Translations under genes and position numbers: made by a program
Shown here: positions 45,451-54,408 of the stretch, in pieces
How positions within the stretch are numbered: the stretch's first letter is position 1
Layout of the letters: each line of letters starts with the position of its first letter
The notes under the pieces: model-generated
The model's input: only the letters and a program-made list of their open reading frames with translations
Database searches by the model: none
What the model was told of the DNA's origin: nothing
Source: JBBDIX01 sp050486225
GTDB lineage: Bacteria; Actinomycetota; Nitriliruptoria; Nitriliruptorales; Nitriliruptoraceae
NCBI GenBank assembly: GCA_050486225.1
Contig: JBJHCV010000008.1
Location: 1 to 64,000 of the forward strand
Length of the DNA: 64,000 nucleotides
Reading direction: 5' to 3'

Positions 45451-48213
45451 GTGTCCCTGACCCCTGAGCGCGCACGGACGGACCAGCAGCCTGTCATCAC
45501 CGACGGCGTGCCGGCCCCCCATCCGGATCTCGACGCGACCGAGACGGCCGAGTGGCTCGACTCGTTCGACGCCGTGGTCGGAACCAGTGGGCGTGAGCGC
45601 GGTCGCTTCCTCCTGCTGAAGCTGCTCGAGCGCGCCCGTCAGCAGAACATCGGCCTCCCGTCACTGACCACCACGGACTACGTCAACACCATCCCGACCG
45701 ACGCCGAACCCACGTTCCCCGGTGACGAGGACCTCGAGGTCCGCATCCGCCAGCACGTCCGGTGGAACGCGGCGGTGATGGTCCATCGCACCAACGTGAA
45801 GCGTGAGACGGGCGGGCACATCGGGTCCTACGCGTCGGCCGCGACCCTCTACGAGGTCGGGTTCAACCACTTCTTCCGGGGCAAGGACCATCCCGGCGGC
45901 GGTGACCAGGTCTACTTCCAGGGGCACGCGTCGCCGGGGATCTACGCGCGTGCGTTCGTGGAGGGCCGTCTCGACGAGGACCGGCTCGACCGGTTCCGCA
46001 GTGAGGTCGATCCGGGTGGCCTGTCGTCCTACCCGCACCCTCGACTCATGCCGGAGTTCTGGGAGTTCCCGACGGTGTCGATGGGCCTCGGGCCCCTCAA
46101 CGCCGTGTACCAGGCGAGGTTCAACCGGTACCTCCACGGGCGTGGGATCCGCGACACCTCGCAGCAGCGGGTGTGGTTCTTCGGGGGCGACGGCGAGACG
46201 GCAGAGCCCGAGTTCCACGCGGGACTCCCGGTCGCGGCCCGTGAAGGGCTCGACAACCTCACCTTCGTGATCAACTGCAACCTGCAGCAGCTCGACGGGC
46301 CCGTGCGCGGCAACGGCAAGATCATCCAGGAGCTCGAGGGGTCGTTCCGCGGTGCCGGATGGAACGTGATCAAGGTGATCTGGGGTCCCGAGTGGGACGA
46401 ACTGCTCGCGCGAGACGTCGACGGTGTGCTGCTCAACCGGATGAACGAGGTCCCTGACGGCCAGATGCAGACGTACATCGCCAAGGGTGGCGCCTACGTC
46501 CGTGACCACTTCTTCGGCGCCGATCCGCGTCTCAAGGAGATGGTCGCCGACCTCTCCGACGACCAACTGGCGAGGCTCTCCCGCGGCGGTCACGACCTGC
46601 GCAAGGTGTACGCCGCGTTCCGTGCCGCGGAGCAGACGGCCGGTGCGCCGACCGCCATCCTCGCGCAGACGGTCAAGGGCTGGACGCTCGGCCCGGACTT
46701 CGAGGCGCGCAACGCCGTGCACCAGATGAAGAAGCTGTCGTCGAATGCGCTCAAGACGTTCCGCGACAACCTCGGACTCGACATCGCCGACGACCAGCTC
46801 GAGGGTGACCTGCCTCCGTACGTGCGGTTGGAGGAGGGATCTCCCGAGTTCGAGTACCTGATGGAGCGGCGTCGCGAACTCGGGGGATTCGTGCCCGAGC
46901 GGCGCACGGTGTTCGCCATGCCGGAACTGCCCGGGCACGACGTCTACGCGGACCTCAAGCAGGGGTCCGGCAACCAGCCGGTCGCAACGACGATGGCCCT
47001 GGTCCGGGTGTTCCGTGACCTGCTGCGCACCAAGGGCTTCGGCGAGCGGATCGTGCCGATCATCCCCGACGAGGCCCGCACGTTCGGCATGGACTCCTGG
47101 TTCCGGTCGGCGAGGATCTACGACCACCTGGGCCAGAACTACGAGCCCGTGGACCAGGACCTGCTGCTGTCGTACCGCACGGCGACGGACGGCCAGATCA
47201 TCCACGAGGGCATCACCGAGGCAGGCTCGCTGGCCACGTTCCACGCCGCGGGCACCAGCTACGCGACGCACGGCGAGCCGATGATCCCGCTGTACGTCTT
47301 CTACTCGATGTTCGGCTTCCAGCGCACCGGCGACTCGATCTGGTCCGCCGCCGACCAGCGCAGCCGTGGCTTCATCGTCGGGGCGACCGCTGGCGGCACC
47401 ACGCTCAACGGCGAGGGGCTCCAGCATCAGGACCGGCACTCGCTGCTGATCGCCCAGTCGAACCCGGCGATCGAGGCCTACGACCCGTCGTTCGCGTACG
47501 AACTCGCCGTGCTGGTCGAGCACGGCCTGCGCCGCATGTACTCCGACGACCGGGTCGAGGGCGGTGAGGACGTGATCTTCTACCTCACCGTCTACAACGA
47601 ACCTGTCGTGCAACCGGCGATGCCGGACCACGTCGACGACCAGCAGGTGATCGACGGGCTCTACCGGTTCCGTCCGGCCTCCGGTGGGACCCGCCCGGCC
47701 CACGTGATGGCGTCGGGAACGATCATCAACGAGGCCCTGCGCGCGCAGGAGATCCTCGCAGAGGAGTGGGACGTCGCCGCCGACGTGTGGTCGGCTCCCG
47801 GCTGGAACCGCCTGCTGCGCAACGGGTTCGCGACGGAGTCCTGGAACCGCACCAATCCGGACGCCGAACCGCGCGTTCCGATGGTCACCCGCATCCTCGC
47901 AGACACCGAGGGTCCCTACGTCGCCGTGAGCGACTGGATGCGCGCCACCCCGTTCCAGATCGCAGACTGGGTGCCGGGGCCGTTCGCGGTGCTCGGCACC
48001 GACGGGTTCGGGCGGTCGGACACCCGTGACGCACTGCGCCGCTTCCACCGCATCGACGCGGCCTCCATCGCGTACTGCGTCCTGGCCGAACTCGTGAAGG
48101 CCGGAGACCTCGACCAGAAGGTCCTCGGAGAGGCGATGAAGCGCCACGAACTCGACTTCGAACGGATCCCGTTCTTCGGTCAGCCCACCCTGACCGACGA
48201 CGTCACCCAGTAG
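45451..48213 (+). CDS. aceE: Pyruvate dehydrogenase E1 component, homodimeric
   Basis: A 920-residue thiamine-diphosphate enzyme that decarboxylates pyruvate in the PDH complex. Seen: RTNVKRETGGHIGSYASAATLYEVGFNHFF, QVYFQGHASPGIYARAF, the ThDP-binding GDGETAEPEF with NCNLQQLDGPVRGN, PDEARTFGMDSWFR, and EGLQHQDRHSLLIAQSNP. These match AceE of proteobacteria and actinobacteria. The metal motif reads GDGET where GDGEM is common. The GTG start has GGAGGA 6 nt upstream. The E2 and E3 genes are not adjacent, as in many actinobacteria. A 13-bp hairpin follows the stop. Confidence 0.97.
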   Translation: MSLTPERARTDQQPVITDGVPAPHPDLDATETAEWLDSFDAVVGTSGRERGRFLLLKLLERARQQNIGLPSLTTTDYVNTIPTDAEPTFPGDEDLEVRIRQHVRWNAAVMVHRTNVKRETGGHIGSYASAATLYEVGFNHFFRGKDHPGGGDQVYFQGHASPGIYARAFVEGRLDEDRLDRFRSEVDPGGLSSYPHPRLMPEFWEFPTVSMGLGPLNAVYQARFNRYLHGRGIRDTSQQRVWFFGGDGETAEPEFHAGLPVAAREGLDNLTFVINCNLQQLDGPVRGNGKIIQELEGSFRGAGWNVIKVIWGPEWDELLARDVDGVLLNRMNEVPDGQMQTYIAKGGAYVRDHFFGADPRLKEMVADLSDDQLARLSRGGHDLRKVYAAFRAAEQTAGAPTAILAQTVKGWTLGPDFEARNAVHQMKKLSSNALKTFRDNLGLDIADDQLEGDLPPYVRLEEGSPEFEYLMERRRELGGFVPERRTVFAMPELPGHDVYADLKQGSGNQPVATTMALVRVFRDLLRTKGFGERIVPIIPDEARTFGMDSWFRSARIYDHLGQNYEPVDQDLLLSYRTATDGQIIHEGITEAGSLATFHAAGTSYATHGEPMIPLYVFYSMFGFQRTGDSIWSAADQRSRGFIVGATAGGTTLNGEGLQHQDRHSLLIAQSNPAIEAYDPSFAYELAVLVEHGLRRMYSDDRVEGGEDVIFYLTVYNEPVVQPAMPDHVDDQQVIDGLYRFRPASGGTRPAHVMASGTIINEALRAQEILAEEWDVAADVWSAPGWNRLLRNGFATESWNRTNPDAEPRVPMVTRILADTEGPYVAVSDWMRATPFQIADWVPGPFAVLGTDGFGRSDTRDALRRFHRIDAASIAYCVLAELVKAGDLDQKVLGEAMKRHELDFERIPFFGQPTLTDDVTQ

Positions 48214-48234
48214 CCCGGATCGTGCGCACGGGGA

Positions 48235-48264
48235 GGGAGGGGCGGCCAGACGGCCGCCCCTCCC
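48235..48264. terminator. Bidirectional terminator between aceE and the iron-binding protein gene
   Basis: A perfect 13-bp stem (GGGAGGGGCGGCC at 48235-48247 with its complement at 48252-48264) and a 4-nt loop AGAC. It sits between two convergent genes (stops at 48213 and 48286) and can end transcription from both. Confidence 0.88.
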
Positions 48265-48285
48265 GTGTTGCCCGGGGCCACCGAT

Positions 48286-49335
48286 TCAGTCGAACGCCCC
48301 GACCTCGCGGAGCATCTCGAGCGTCGCCTGCAGGTCCTCGAGCCTGCTGAGATCGACCTCGGGCGGTGACAGTTCGTCGAGCGTCGGCAGCGCCGGTGCG
48401 TCGACGCCCCGTCGGAGGGGGAACTCGAGCTCGTCGGTGACCTGCCCGAAGTGCGCCTGGACCCGCTCGCTGAGGAGGTACCGAACGAGTTCGAACGCGG
48501 CCTCGGGAGCGTCGGAGCTGTCGAGCACCCCGATGCCCGCGACGTTCATCAGACCACCGATGTCGCCGGGCAGGTAGTGGTTGGCGACGTTGAACGCGGG
48601 GTCCTCGGCGAGGAACCGGTACAGGTAGTAGTGGTTCACGAGTGCCACGTCCACCTCGCCTCGGGCCACGCCCTCGATGGCGCCGGTGTTGTTGGCGAAC
48701 GCCACGGGCTCGTTCGCCATGATGGCCTCGAGCCAGTCCCGGGTCTCCTGCTCGCCGTGGGTGACGCGCATCGCGGTGACGAACGCCTGCAGGGATCCGT
48801 TCTGGGGGGCCCAGCCGATGCGGCCGCGCCACCGCTCGTCGGTGAGGGCGAACACGGAGTCGGGGACGCCGGCCTCGTCGAGGACGTCGGTGTTGTAGGC
48901 GAGCACCCGCACCCGGCCGGTGATGCCGGTCCAGGCGCCGGACGGCGACCGGAAGTTGGCGTCGACCAGGTCGAGCACGTCCGCGGGCAGTTCGGCGAAG
49001 CGCCCGGCACCCTCCAGGGCGCCCAGAGCGCCGGCGTCCTGTCCCCAGTACAGGTCAGCGGGACTCGCGACGCCCTCCTCGAGGATGGTGACGGCGAGTT
49101 CGGCGGTGTTGCCGTACCGCACACGGACCTCGATGCCGGTCTCCTCCGTGAACGCGTCGAACACCCAGCCGACGAGTTCCTCGTTGCGCCCGGAGTAGAC
49201 GGTCAGGGGCCCTGCAGGCTGGTCGACGGCCGGCGTGTCGCCGGTCGACGTGGTGGGCTCCTGTGTCGTGCAGGCGCTCATCGCCAACAGCAGGGCTCCG
49301 ATCAGGAGCGCGGGACGGCGGTTCAGGTGTCTCAT
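48286..49335 (-). CDS. Iron(III) ABC transporter substrate-binding lipoprotein
   Basis: A 349-residue periplasmic-type binding protein of the Fe(III) family (FbpA/FutA-like). A lipoprotein signal ends in the lipobox AMSAC. The mature protein begins LTVYSGRNEELVGWVFDAF, a family hallmark, and has VVLAYNTDVL-like and NGSLQAFVTAMR segments. The tyrosine pair expected to bind iron is in VNHYYLYRFL. No permease or ATPase gene is adjacent, so it is an orphan binding protein or its partners lie elsewhere. Two IdeR/DtxR-like boxes and a run of 11 G lie upstream. The start has a GAGG site. It converges on aceE with a strong terminator between. Confidence 0.93.
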   Translation of the reverse strand: MRHLNRRPALLIGALLLAMSACTTQEPTTSTGDTPAVDQPAGPLTVYSGRNEELVGWVFDAFTEETGIEVRVRYGNTAELAVTILEEGVASPADLYWGQDAGALGALEGAGRFAELPADVLDLVDANFRSPSGAWTGITGRVRVLAYNTDVLDEAGVPDSVFALTDERWRGRIGWAPQNGSLQAFVTAMRVTHGEQETRDWLEAIMANEPVAFANNTGAIEGVARGEVDVALVNHYYLYRFLAEDPAFNVANHYLPGDIGGLMNVAGIGVLDSSDAPEAAFELVRYLLSERVQAHFGQVTDELEFPLRRGVDAPALPTLDELSPPEVDLSRLEDLQATLEMLREVGAFD

Positions 49336-49381
49336 GATGTCCTCGGGCGCTCGCGTGGCACCGGGCCAGCGCGGCGAGGTC

Positions 49382-49392
49382 GGGGGGGGGGG
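49382..49392. repeat. G11 homopolymer in the leader of the iron-binding protein gene
   Basis: A run of 11 G (plus strand) lies between the iron boxes and the start codon, 46 nt before the ATG. Such tracts are prone to slippage and could alter leader length or structure. It may also be an assembly length error. Confidence 0.6.
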
Positions 49393-49410
49393 CAGGTAAG
49401 GGCAACCTCA
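49392..49410. promoter_or_regulatory. Second, weaker IdeR/DtxR-like box
   Basis: The 19-mer GCAGGTAAGGGCAACCTCA matches the IdeR consensus TTAGGTTAGGCTAACCTAA at 13 positions. It lies next to the stronger box and closer to the gene start, which is a common paired arrangement at iron-repressed promoters. Confidence 0.5.
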
Positions 49411-49416
49411 GTGGCT

Positions 49417-49435
49417 GGAGGTAAGGCTAACCTAA
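49417..49435. promoter_or_regulatory. IdeR/DtxR iron box
   Basis: GGAGGTAAGGCTAACCTAA matches the IdeR consensus TTAGGTTAGGCTAACCTAA at 16 of 19 positions, including the full right half. It lies 82 nt upstream of the minus-strand iron-binding protein start, so the gene is probably repressed by iron-loaded IdeR/DtxR. The regulator gene itself is not in the window. Confidence 0.85.
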
Positions 49436-49465
49436 AGCCTGAGACCGCGCCAGGTGGTCGTCGGG

Positions 49466-52063
49466 TCATCCCAGGAGCGTGAATGCGGCCATCGTCGCTC
49501 GCAGCGTGCCCGGTGGAGCGAGGCGGAGGAACTCCTGCCACGCATCGTCGGCCGACTGCGTGTCGCCGGCAGACGCGGCCCAGACGTGTCGCGAGTAGGC
49601 ACGTCCTGCGAGCACGTGACCGACCTGTTCATCCGTGAGGAGTGCGAGGAACGGGTCCTCCCGCGGGGGGAGTCGTTCGAACATCTCGTCGTAGAAGCGT
49701 TCGCGATGCTCGCCGACCATGAACGTCGTCGCGCCGACGCGTTCGTCGCGGTGGGTCCGCGGGGCCGTGTACTCGACGAACGGTCGGGAGTCCGTGTTCA
49801 GCGGAGCGTCCGAGAACACGCCGGCGGCGGTGGCGTTGCCCACGTACATCCGCAGTGCGAGCGCCTCGAGGTGCGCGCCGGTCAGGGTCGCGCCGCGTCG
49901 AACTCGACGGCCGACGTCCACCGGGCTGGCCGGATCGACGGGTGTGCCGTCGGCGTGCCCGATGATCGCGACGATCGAGCGTTCCGGGTACAGGTCCCCG
50001 CGCCAGAGGGTGACCTGCTCGAAGACGTCGTCCATGGTCCGGACGATGGACCCGAGTTCCCGCTCCGAGACCTGGTAGAGCGGCAGCCACTGGACGAAGA
50101 GGCCGCCGGGTTCGAGCCGGCTCGCCGCGATCTCGAAGTGCTCACGGGTGTAGAGGTTTCCCGTTCCCGCCTTCCAGGGCGTGAACAGGTCGCTCACGAT
50201 CAGGTCGAACGTCTCGGGGCTGCGGGCGAGGCAGTTCCTCCCGTCCTCTGCGTGGATCTCCACCCGGTCGTCCTCGAACAGACCGTTGGTCCATGGTCCG
50301 AAGTGGCGGTCCGCCGCGCGAACGACGTCCCCGATGAGTTCGCACACCACGACTCGCTCGACCGGGAACGGAAGGGACCCTCCGGCCGTGATGCCCGTGC
50401 CCATCCCGAGGAAGAACACGGTGCGGGGATCGGGGTGCAGCAGCATCGGCAGGACGGCCTGGTTGCGTTCGGCGTGTCGCGCGCGAGTGCCTCCGAGCAC
50501 GTAGAAGTTGTTGACCCGGATGCTCAGGTGCCCGTCGCGTTCCACGACCGCGACCGTTGCCTGCGGTCCCTCCCGCACGTCGATCACGTCAGGGGCGATT
50601 GTTGCGGACAGCGGCGAGGTCCCCACGGCCTGGGAGCCCGCGAGGATGGCTGCGACGGCAGCCAGCGACACCGCCACCGTGGCGCGCCCAGCACGCGGTG
50701 GCGACCACCGGCGGACCGAGGTGTCTGGTGGCCGTCGCGGCCAGACGACGAGCATCGCGAGCACGGGGTACACGGAGCCCACGAGGAGCAGGCCGCCTGT
50801 TGCGCCGACGAGCGGGAGCACGACGAATCCGGCGGCCAACGAACCGACGATCGCACCGGAGGTGTTGGTCGCGACGAGACGGCCGATGACACGCCCGGCA
50901 CCGCCCGGTTCCGACTCGAGGGTCCGGAGCAGGTAGGGCAGCACCGTGCCGAGCGCCACGCCGGGGACCAGCATGACCAGCGCGGCCGTCGACGCGACAG
51001 CCCACACGTAGGCGCTCCACCCCAGATCGGCGCCCACGTACGAGAGCCCGTCGGTGGCCACCGTGAAGACCCACGGTGACGTCGTCACCGCGACCGTCGA
51101 GGCTGCGAGGAGCCCGAGGAGGATCGACGTCGGGGAGCGTCGGGACCGCGCCAGCCGATTCGCCACGCCCGCGCCGAGTGCCAGGGCGACGAGGAACGTC
51201 GTGAGCACGAGGGCGTAGGTGTAGACCGAGTTGTGCAGCACCTGCGCGAACAGTCGTGTCCAGATGACCTCGACGCCGAGCGTCGCGAAGCCCGACAGGA
51301 ACGCGATCGCCATCACGACACGGCGTGAGGGCAAGGCGCGCGTGCCCTCACCACGGTCGGGTGACACCTCGGTCCGTCTCGGCTCGATGGCGGGGGTCGT
51401 GGTCGTCGGAGCCGGCAGTGCGTGCCATCGACGTGCGGCGAGCACGGCGCCGAGTCCGACGATCGCATCGATCGCGATGGCGGCGACGTACGCCCCGTGG
51501 AAACCGAGGAGCGGGGGGAGCACGAACCCGGCCGCGAGCGCGCCGGCTGCGGATCCGGCCGTGTTCACCGCGTACAGCGTGGTACCCGATCGCCCGAGAC
51601 GGTCGCGCGACCGCACGACGAAGTCGCCGATCAGTGGCAGGGTGCCACCCATGAGCACGGCGGACGGGAAGAGCACGATCGTCGCGACGAGCATCTTCGC
51701 CACGGTGTCCGCGACCGCACTCGTTCCGGCGACGGCGTGGAGTGCCGGGTAGATCGCCCGGTACGTGTCGAGCAGGACGAAGTGGCCCAGTGCGGTGGCG
51801 GCGACACCCAGTTCCACGAGGCCGAACCATCGCAGGCTGGCCGTGCCTCCCGGCGCCCGGTTCCCGAGGTGCCAGCCTCCGACCGCGATGCCAGCGAAGA
51901 AGATCGCGATCGCCATCGCGGCGGCCTGGGCGGTGCTCCCGAACAGCAGACCCAGGTGTCGAACCCACAGCACCTGGTAGACGAGCGCGGCGAAGCCGGA
52001 CAGGAAGAACCCGACCAGCAGGACCGCGAGTCGGGTCCGGCCGAGGCCGTGCTCACGGTTCAC
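49466..52063 (-). CDS. Fused membrane protein with spermidine-synthase-like domain
   Basis: An 865-residue fusion. The first 500 or so residues contain many membrane helices like an MFS half (LAVLLVGFFLSGFAALVYQVLWVRHLGLLFGST, typical of this fusion family). The cytosolic C-terminal 330 residues resemble the aminopropyltransferase fold: FFLGMGTGITAGGS, CELIGDVVRAADRHFGP, HAEDGRNCLARSPETFDLIVSDLF and FVQWLPLYQVS. The Asp/Glu residues that bind polyamine look partly changed (DLFTPW in place of DSTDP), so the substrate may not be putrescine. No true speE or speD partner is nearby. The GTG at 52063 has a GGAGGA site. It lies on the same strand as, and upstream of, the iron-binding protein gene, which has its own promoter. 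Confidence 0.88.
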   Translation of the reverse strand: MNREHGLGRTRLAVLLVGFFLSGFAALVYQVLWVRHLGLLFGSTAQAAAMAIAIFFAGIAVGGWHLGNRAPGGTASLRWFGLVELGVAATALGHFVLLDTYRAIYPALHAVAGTSAVADTVAKMLVATIVLFPSAVLMGGTLPLIGDFVVRSRDRLGRSGTTLYAVNTAGSAAGALAAGFVLPPLLGFHGAYVAAIAIDAIVGLGAVLAARRWHALPAPTTTTPAIEPRRTEVSPDRGEGTRALPSRRVVMAIAFLSGFATLGVEVIWTRLFAQVLHNSVYTYALVLTTFLVALALGAGVANRLARSRRSPTSILLGLLAASTVAVTTSPWVFTVATDGLSYVGADLGWSAYVWAVASTAALVMLVPGVALGTVLPYLLRTLESEPGGAGRVIGRLVATNTSGAIVGSLAAGFVVLPLVGATGGLLLVGSVYPVLAMLVVWPRRPPDTSVRRWSPPRAGRATVAVSLAAVAAILAGSQAVGTSPLSATIAPDVIDVREGPQATVAVVERDGHLSIRVNNFYVLGGTRARHAERNQAVLPMLLHPDPRTVFFLGMGTGITAGGSLPFPVERVVVCELIGDVVRAADRHFGPWTNGLFEDDRVEIHAEDGRNCLARSPETFDLIVSDLFTPWKAGTGNLYTREHFEIAASRLEPGGLFVQWLPLYQVSERELGSIVRTMDDVFEQVTLWRGDLYPERSIVAIIGHADGTPVDPASPVDVGRRVRRGATLTGAHLEALALRMYVGNATAAGVFSDAPLNTDSRPFVEYTAPRTHRDERVGATTFMVGEHRERFYDEMFERLPPREDPFLALLTDEQVGHVLAGRAYSRHVWAASAGDTQSADDAWQEFLRLAPPGTLRATMAAFTLLG

Positions 52064-52173
52064 CGTCGGTTCCTCCGCGCGGTTCGTCCGCGTGTTGCGT
52101 GGTTGCTGTGTTCGTCGATCCGCGATCCGGCCCGTGACCCGATGCCGGGGCGGCGCGAGGCTACTGCATTGCG

Positions 52174-52192
52174 AATAGGAATCATTCCTGTT
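52174..52192. promoter_or_regulatory. Palindrome, candidate metal-responsive operator
   Basis: AATAGGAATCATTCCTGTT has perfect 6-bp arms AGGAAT/ATTCCT around a central C at 52183, in one of the few AT-rich spots of the window, 61 nt before the zinc/manganese binding-protein start. The shape fits a Fur/Zur or DtxR/MntR-type site; which one is not clear. Confidence 0.5.
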
Positions 52193-52252
52193 ATCGTGTC
52201 ACGCGTCGTTCTCGACACCACCGACACCACACACGCAGAGGATGCTTCGAAC

Positions 52253-53401
52253 ATGACGTCACGACGAACCCCACGTTCCAGGCGACGCCTCTCCCCGGGG
52301 GTGCTGCTTCTCGCACTCGTCCTGCTGCTCGCGGCCTGCGGGTCCGACCAGGCAGAGGTTGCGGAGCAGGTCGACCCTGCGTCGGAGGAGATCGACGACC
52401 CGATCCTGATCGTCGCGACGACGTCGATCCTCGGGGACGTCGTGCAGAATCTCGTCGGAGACGATGCCATCGTCCGGGTCATCATGCCTCCCGGGGCTGA
52501 TCCGCACACGTTCCAGCCCTCACCGGGCGACGGTGTCGCGCTGCGTGAGGCGGCGCTCGTCGTCGCCAACGGCCTCATGCTCGAGGAGAACCTCGTCGAC
52601 ATGATGGAGGCGGCTGCCCTGGACGGCGCGAACATCCTCGAGCTCGCGAACGTTCTCGACCCGATCGAGTACGACTTCGACGGTCCGCACAGCCACGGTC
52701 ACGAGGACGATGCCCACGACGACCACGGTCACGAGGAGGACGGTCATGGCCATGAGGAGAGCGGTCACTCCCATGGTGTGGAGGACGATCATGGTCACGA
52801 GGAGGCCGACCACGGCGCCGACGACCACGGCGCCGACGACCACGCGCATGGACCGTACGACCCGCACTTCTGGTTCGACCCGGTGCGGATGGCCGATGCC
52901 GTGAGGCTGGTGGCGACCGAGATCGCCGCGGTGGACACCCGGCTCGCCGACTCGGAGTGGGAGGCGCGCGGCGAGTCGTACGCGGAAGAGATCCTCGAGG
53001 TGCACGCAGAACTGGAGGCCATGTTCGCGACCATCGCCCCGGAACGGCGGGTCCTCGTGACCAACCACGACGCACTGGGGTACCTCGCGCATCGCTACGA
53101 GTTCGAGGTGCTCGGCACCGTGGTCCCGGGGTCCTCCACCCAGGCAGAGACAGACCCGCGCAGCTTCGCGCGGCTCATCGAGGACGTCGAGCGAGCCCAG
53201 GTGCCGGCGGTCTTCGCGGAGAACACCGACTCGGCACGGCTCGCCGAGCAGCTCGCCAGTGAGATCATCGGCCGCGGGGACCTGCAGGTCGAGGTCGTCC
53301 GGATCTACACCGATGCGCTGGGGGAGCCGGGCAGTGGTGCGGACACCTACCTGGGCCTGCTGCGGACCACGGCGGGACTCATCGTGGACGCGCTCGCCTG
53401 A
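52253..53401 (+). CDS. Zinc/manganese ABC transporter substrate-binding lipoprotein
   Basis: A 382-residue cluster A-I binding protein (ZnuA/TroA-like). Lipoprotein signal with lipobox LLAAC near residue 27. Seen: VATTSILGDVVQNLVGDDAIVRVIMPPGADPHTFQPSPGD (first metal His in DPHTFQPS), a His/Asp/Glu-rich loop at about residues 145-200 with many HGH and DDH repeats, YDPHFWFDPVRM, LVTNHDALGYLAHRY and VFAENTD. The His-rich loop is typical of zinc-specific members. No ZnuB or ZnuC gene is adjacent, so this too is an orphan binding protein. It is divergent from the spermidine-synthase fusion. The ATG at 52253 begins a basic n-region; a palindrome upstream may control it. Confidence 0.93.
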   Translation: MTSRRTPRSRRRLSPGVLLLALVLLLAACGSDQAEVAEQVDPASEEIDDPILIVATTSILGDVVQNLVGDDAIVRVIMPPGADPHTFQPSPGDGVALREAALVVANGLMLEENLVDMMEAAALDGANILELANVLDPIEYDFDGPHSHGHEDDAHDDHGHEEDGHGHEESGHSHGVEDDHGHEEADHGADDHGADDHAHGPYDPHFWFDPVRMADAVRLVATEIAAVDTRLADSEWEARGESYAEEILEVHAELEAMFATIAPERRVLVTNHDALGYLAHRYEFEVLGTVVPGSSTQAETDPRSFARLIEDVERAQVPAVFAENTDSARLAEQLASEIIGRGDLQVEVVRIYTDALGEPGSGADTYLGLLRTTAGLIVDALA

Positions 53402-53483
53402 ACACCCGAGCGAGTGGCGACTCGGCCCTCCCGGCCGCGTAGGGTCCGTGGCGTGGACATGCACCGACGCGCTGGGAGGCGAC

Positions 53484-54371
53484 GTGGAGACGGTCGGATT
53501 CATCGGGCTGGGCATCATGGGTGCGGGCATGGCCCGCAACCTGCTCGCGGCTGGCGCGGACCTGACGGTCTGGAACCGGACGGTCGAGCGCGCGGAGCCA
53601 CTCGCTGCCGCAGGTGCCACCGTCGCGGAGTCGCCGAGCGCGCTCGCGGCGGCCTGTGACGTCGTCGTCCTGTGCGTGAGCGACACGCCCGACGTCGAGG
53701 AACTGGTGCTCGGCGACGGGGGAGTCCTGGCGGCGATGCACCAGGGTGCGCTGCTCGTCGACTGCTCGACGATCAGTCCGGACGCGACGCGTCGGATCGC
53801 GGCGGCCCTCGCGGAGCGCGGAGTCGGCTTCGTCGACGCCCCGGTCAGTGGCGGCAGCGAGGGTGCAGCACAGGGCACGCTCAGTGCCATGGTCGGTGGA
53901 TCCGACGCCGACGTCGAACGGGCTCGCCCCGTCCTCGACGCCTTCTCCGCTCGGGTGACCCACGTGGGCGGCGTCTCGGCGGGCCAGGCGGCCAAGCTCG
54001 TCAACCAGATCCTCGTGGTCGTGAACATGCTCGGCGTGTCCGAGGCGCTGGTCTTCGCCGCTGCCCACGGACTCGATCTCGACCGCACCCTCGAGGCCGT
54101 CACCGGTGGTGCGGCCGGCAGCTGGATGCTCGCGAACCGTGGTCCGCAGGTCATCGACCGCGACTGGCGCCCGGGGTTCACGATCGACCTTCAGCAGAAG
54201 GACCTGCGCCTCGTGGCGGACGCCGCTGCACAGGCCGGCGTCCCCGTCGTGGCGACCGCGATCGTGCAGCAGTTGTACGGGCTCCTGCAGGCAGGCGGAG
54301 CGGGAGCCGAGGGCAACCATGCGCTGGTGAAGGCGATCGAACGCCTCGCGGGGGTCGAGGCGGCACGCTGA
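53484..54371 (+). CDS. 3-hydroxyisobutyrate dehydrogenase family oxidoreductase
   Basis: A 295-residue beta-hydroxyacid dehydrogenase. N-terminal NAD(P) motif VGFIGLGIMGAGMARNLL, with WNRT favouring NADP. Then LLVDCSTISPDATR, FVDAPVSGGSEGAAQGTLSAMVGG and the catalytic Lys171 in SAGQAAKLVNQILVV. The family includes 3-hydroxyisobutyrate, tartronate semialdehyde and succinic semialdehyde reductases; which one is not clear. The GTG at 53484 has GGGAGG 5 nt upstream, and TAGGGT at 53440-53445 is a possible -10. It starts a short run of catabolic genes with the cyclase-family and BKACE genes that follow. Confidence 0.92.
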   Translation: METVGFIGLGIMGAGMARNLLAAGADLTVWNRTVERAEPLAAAGATVAESPSALAAACDVVVLCVSDTPDVEELVLGDGGVLAAMHQGALLVDCSTISPDATRRIAAALAERGVGFVDAPVSGGSEGAAQGTLSAMVGGSDADVERARPVLDAFSARVTHVGGVSAGQAAKLVNQILVVVNMLGVSEALVFAAAHGLDLDRTLEAVTGGAAGSWMLANRGPQVIDRDWRPGFTIDLQQKDLRLVADAAAQAGVPVVATAIVQQLYGLLQAGGAGAEGNHALVKAIERLAGVEAAR

Positions 54372-54408
54372 CCCGCCACCGGTCGGGTCCGACGACGGGA
54401 GCACGCAC

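Noticed and set aside
45661..48147. Long minus-strand frame opposite aceE
   Set aside because: Shadow of aceE; no domain and no start signal.
52690..52850. Tandem repeats in DNA of the zinc-binding protein gene
   Set aside because: They are codon repeats of the His/Asp-rich metal loop, expected for this family, not an independent repeat element.
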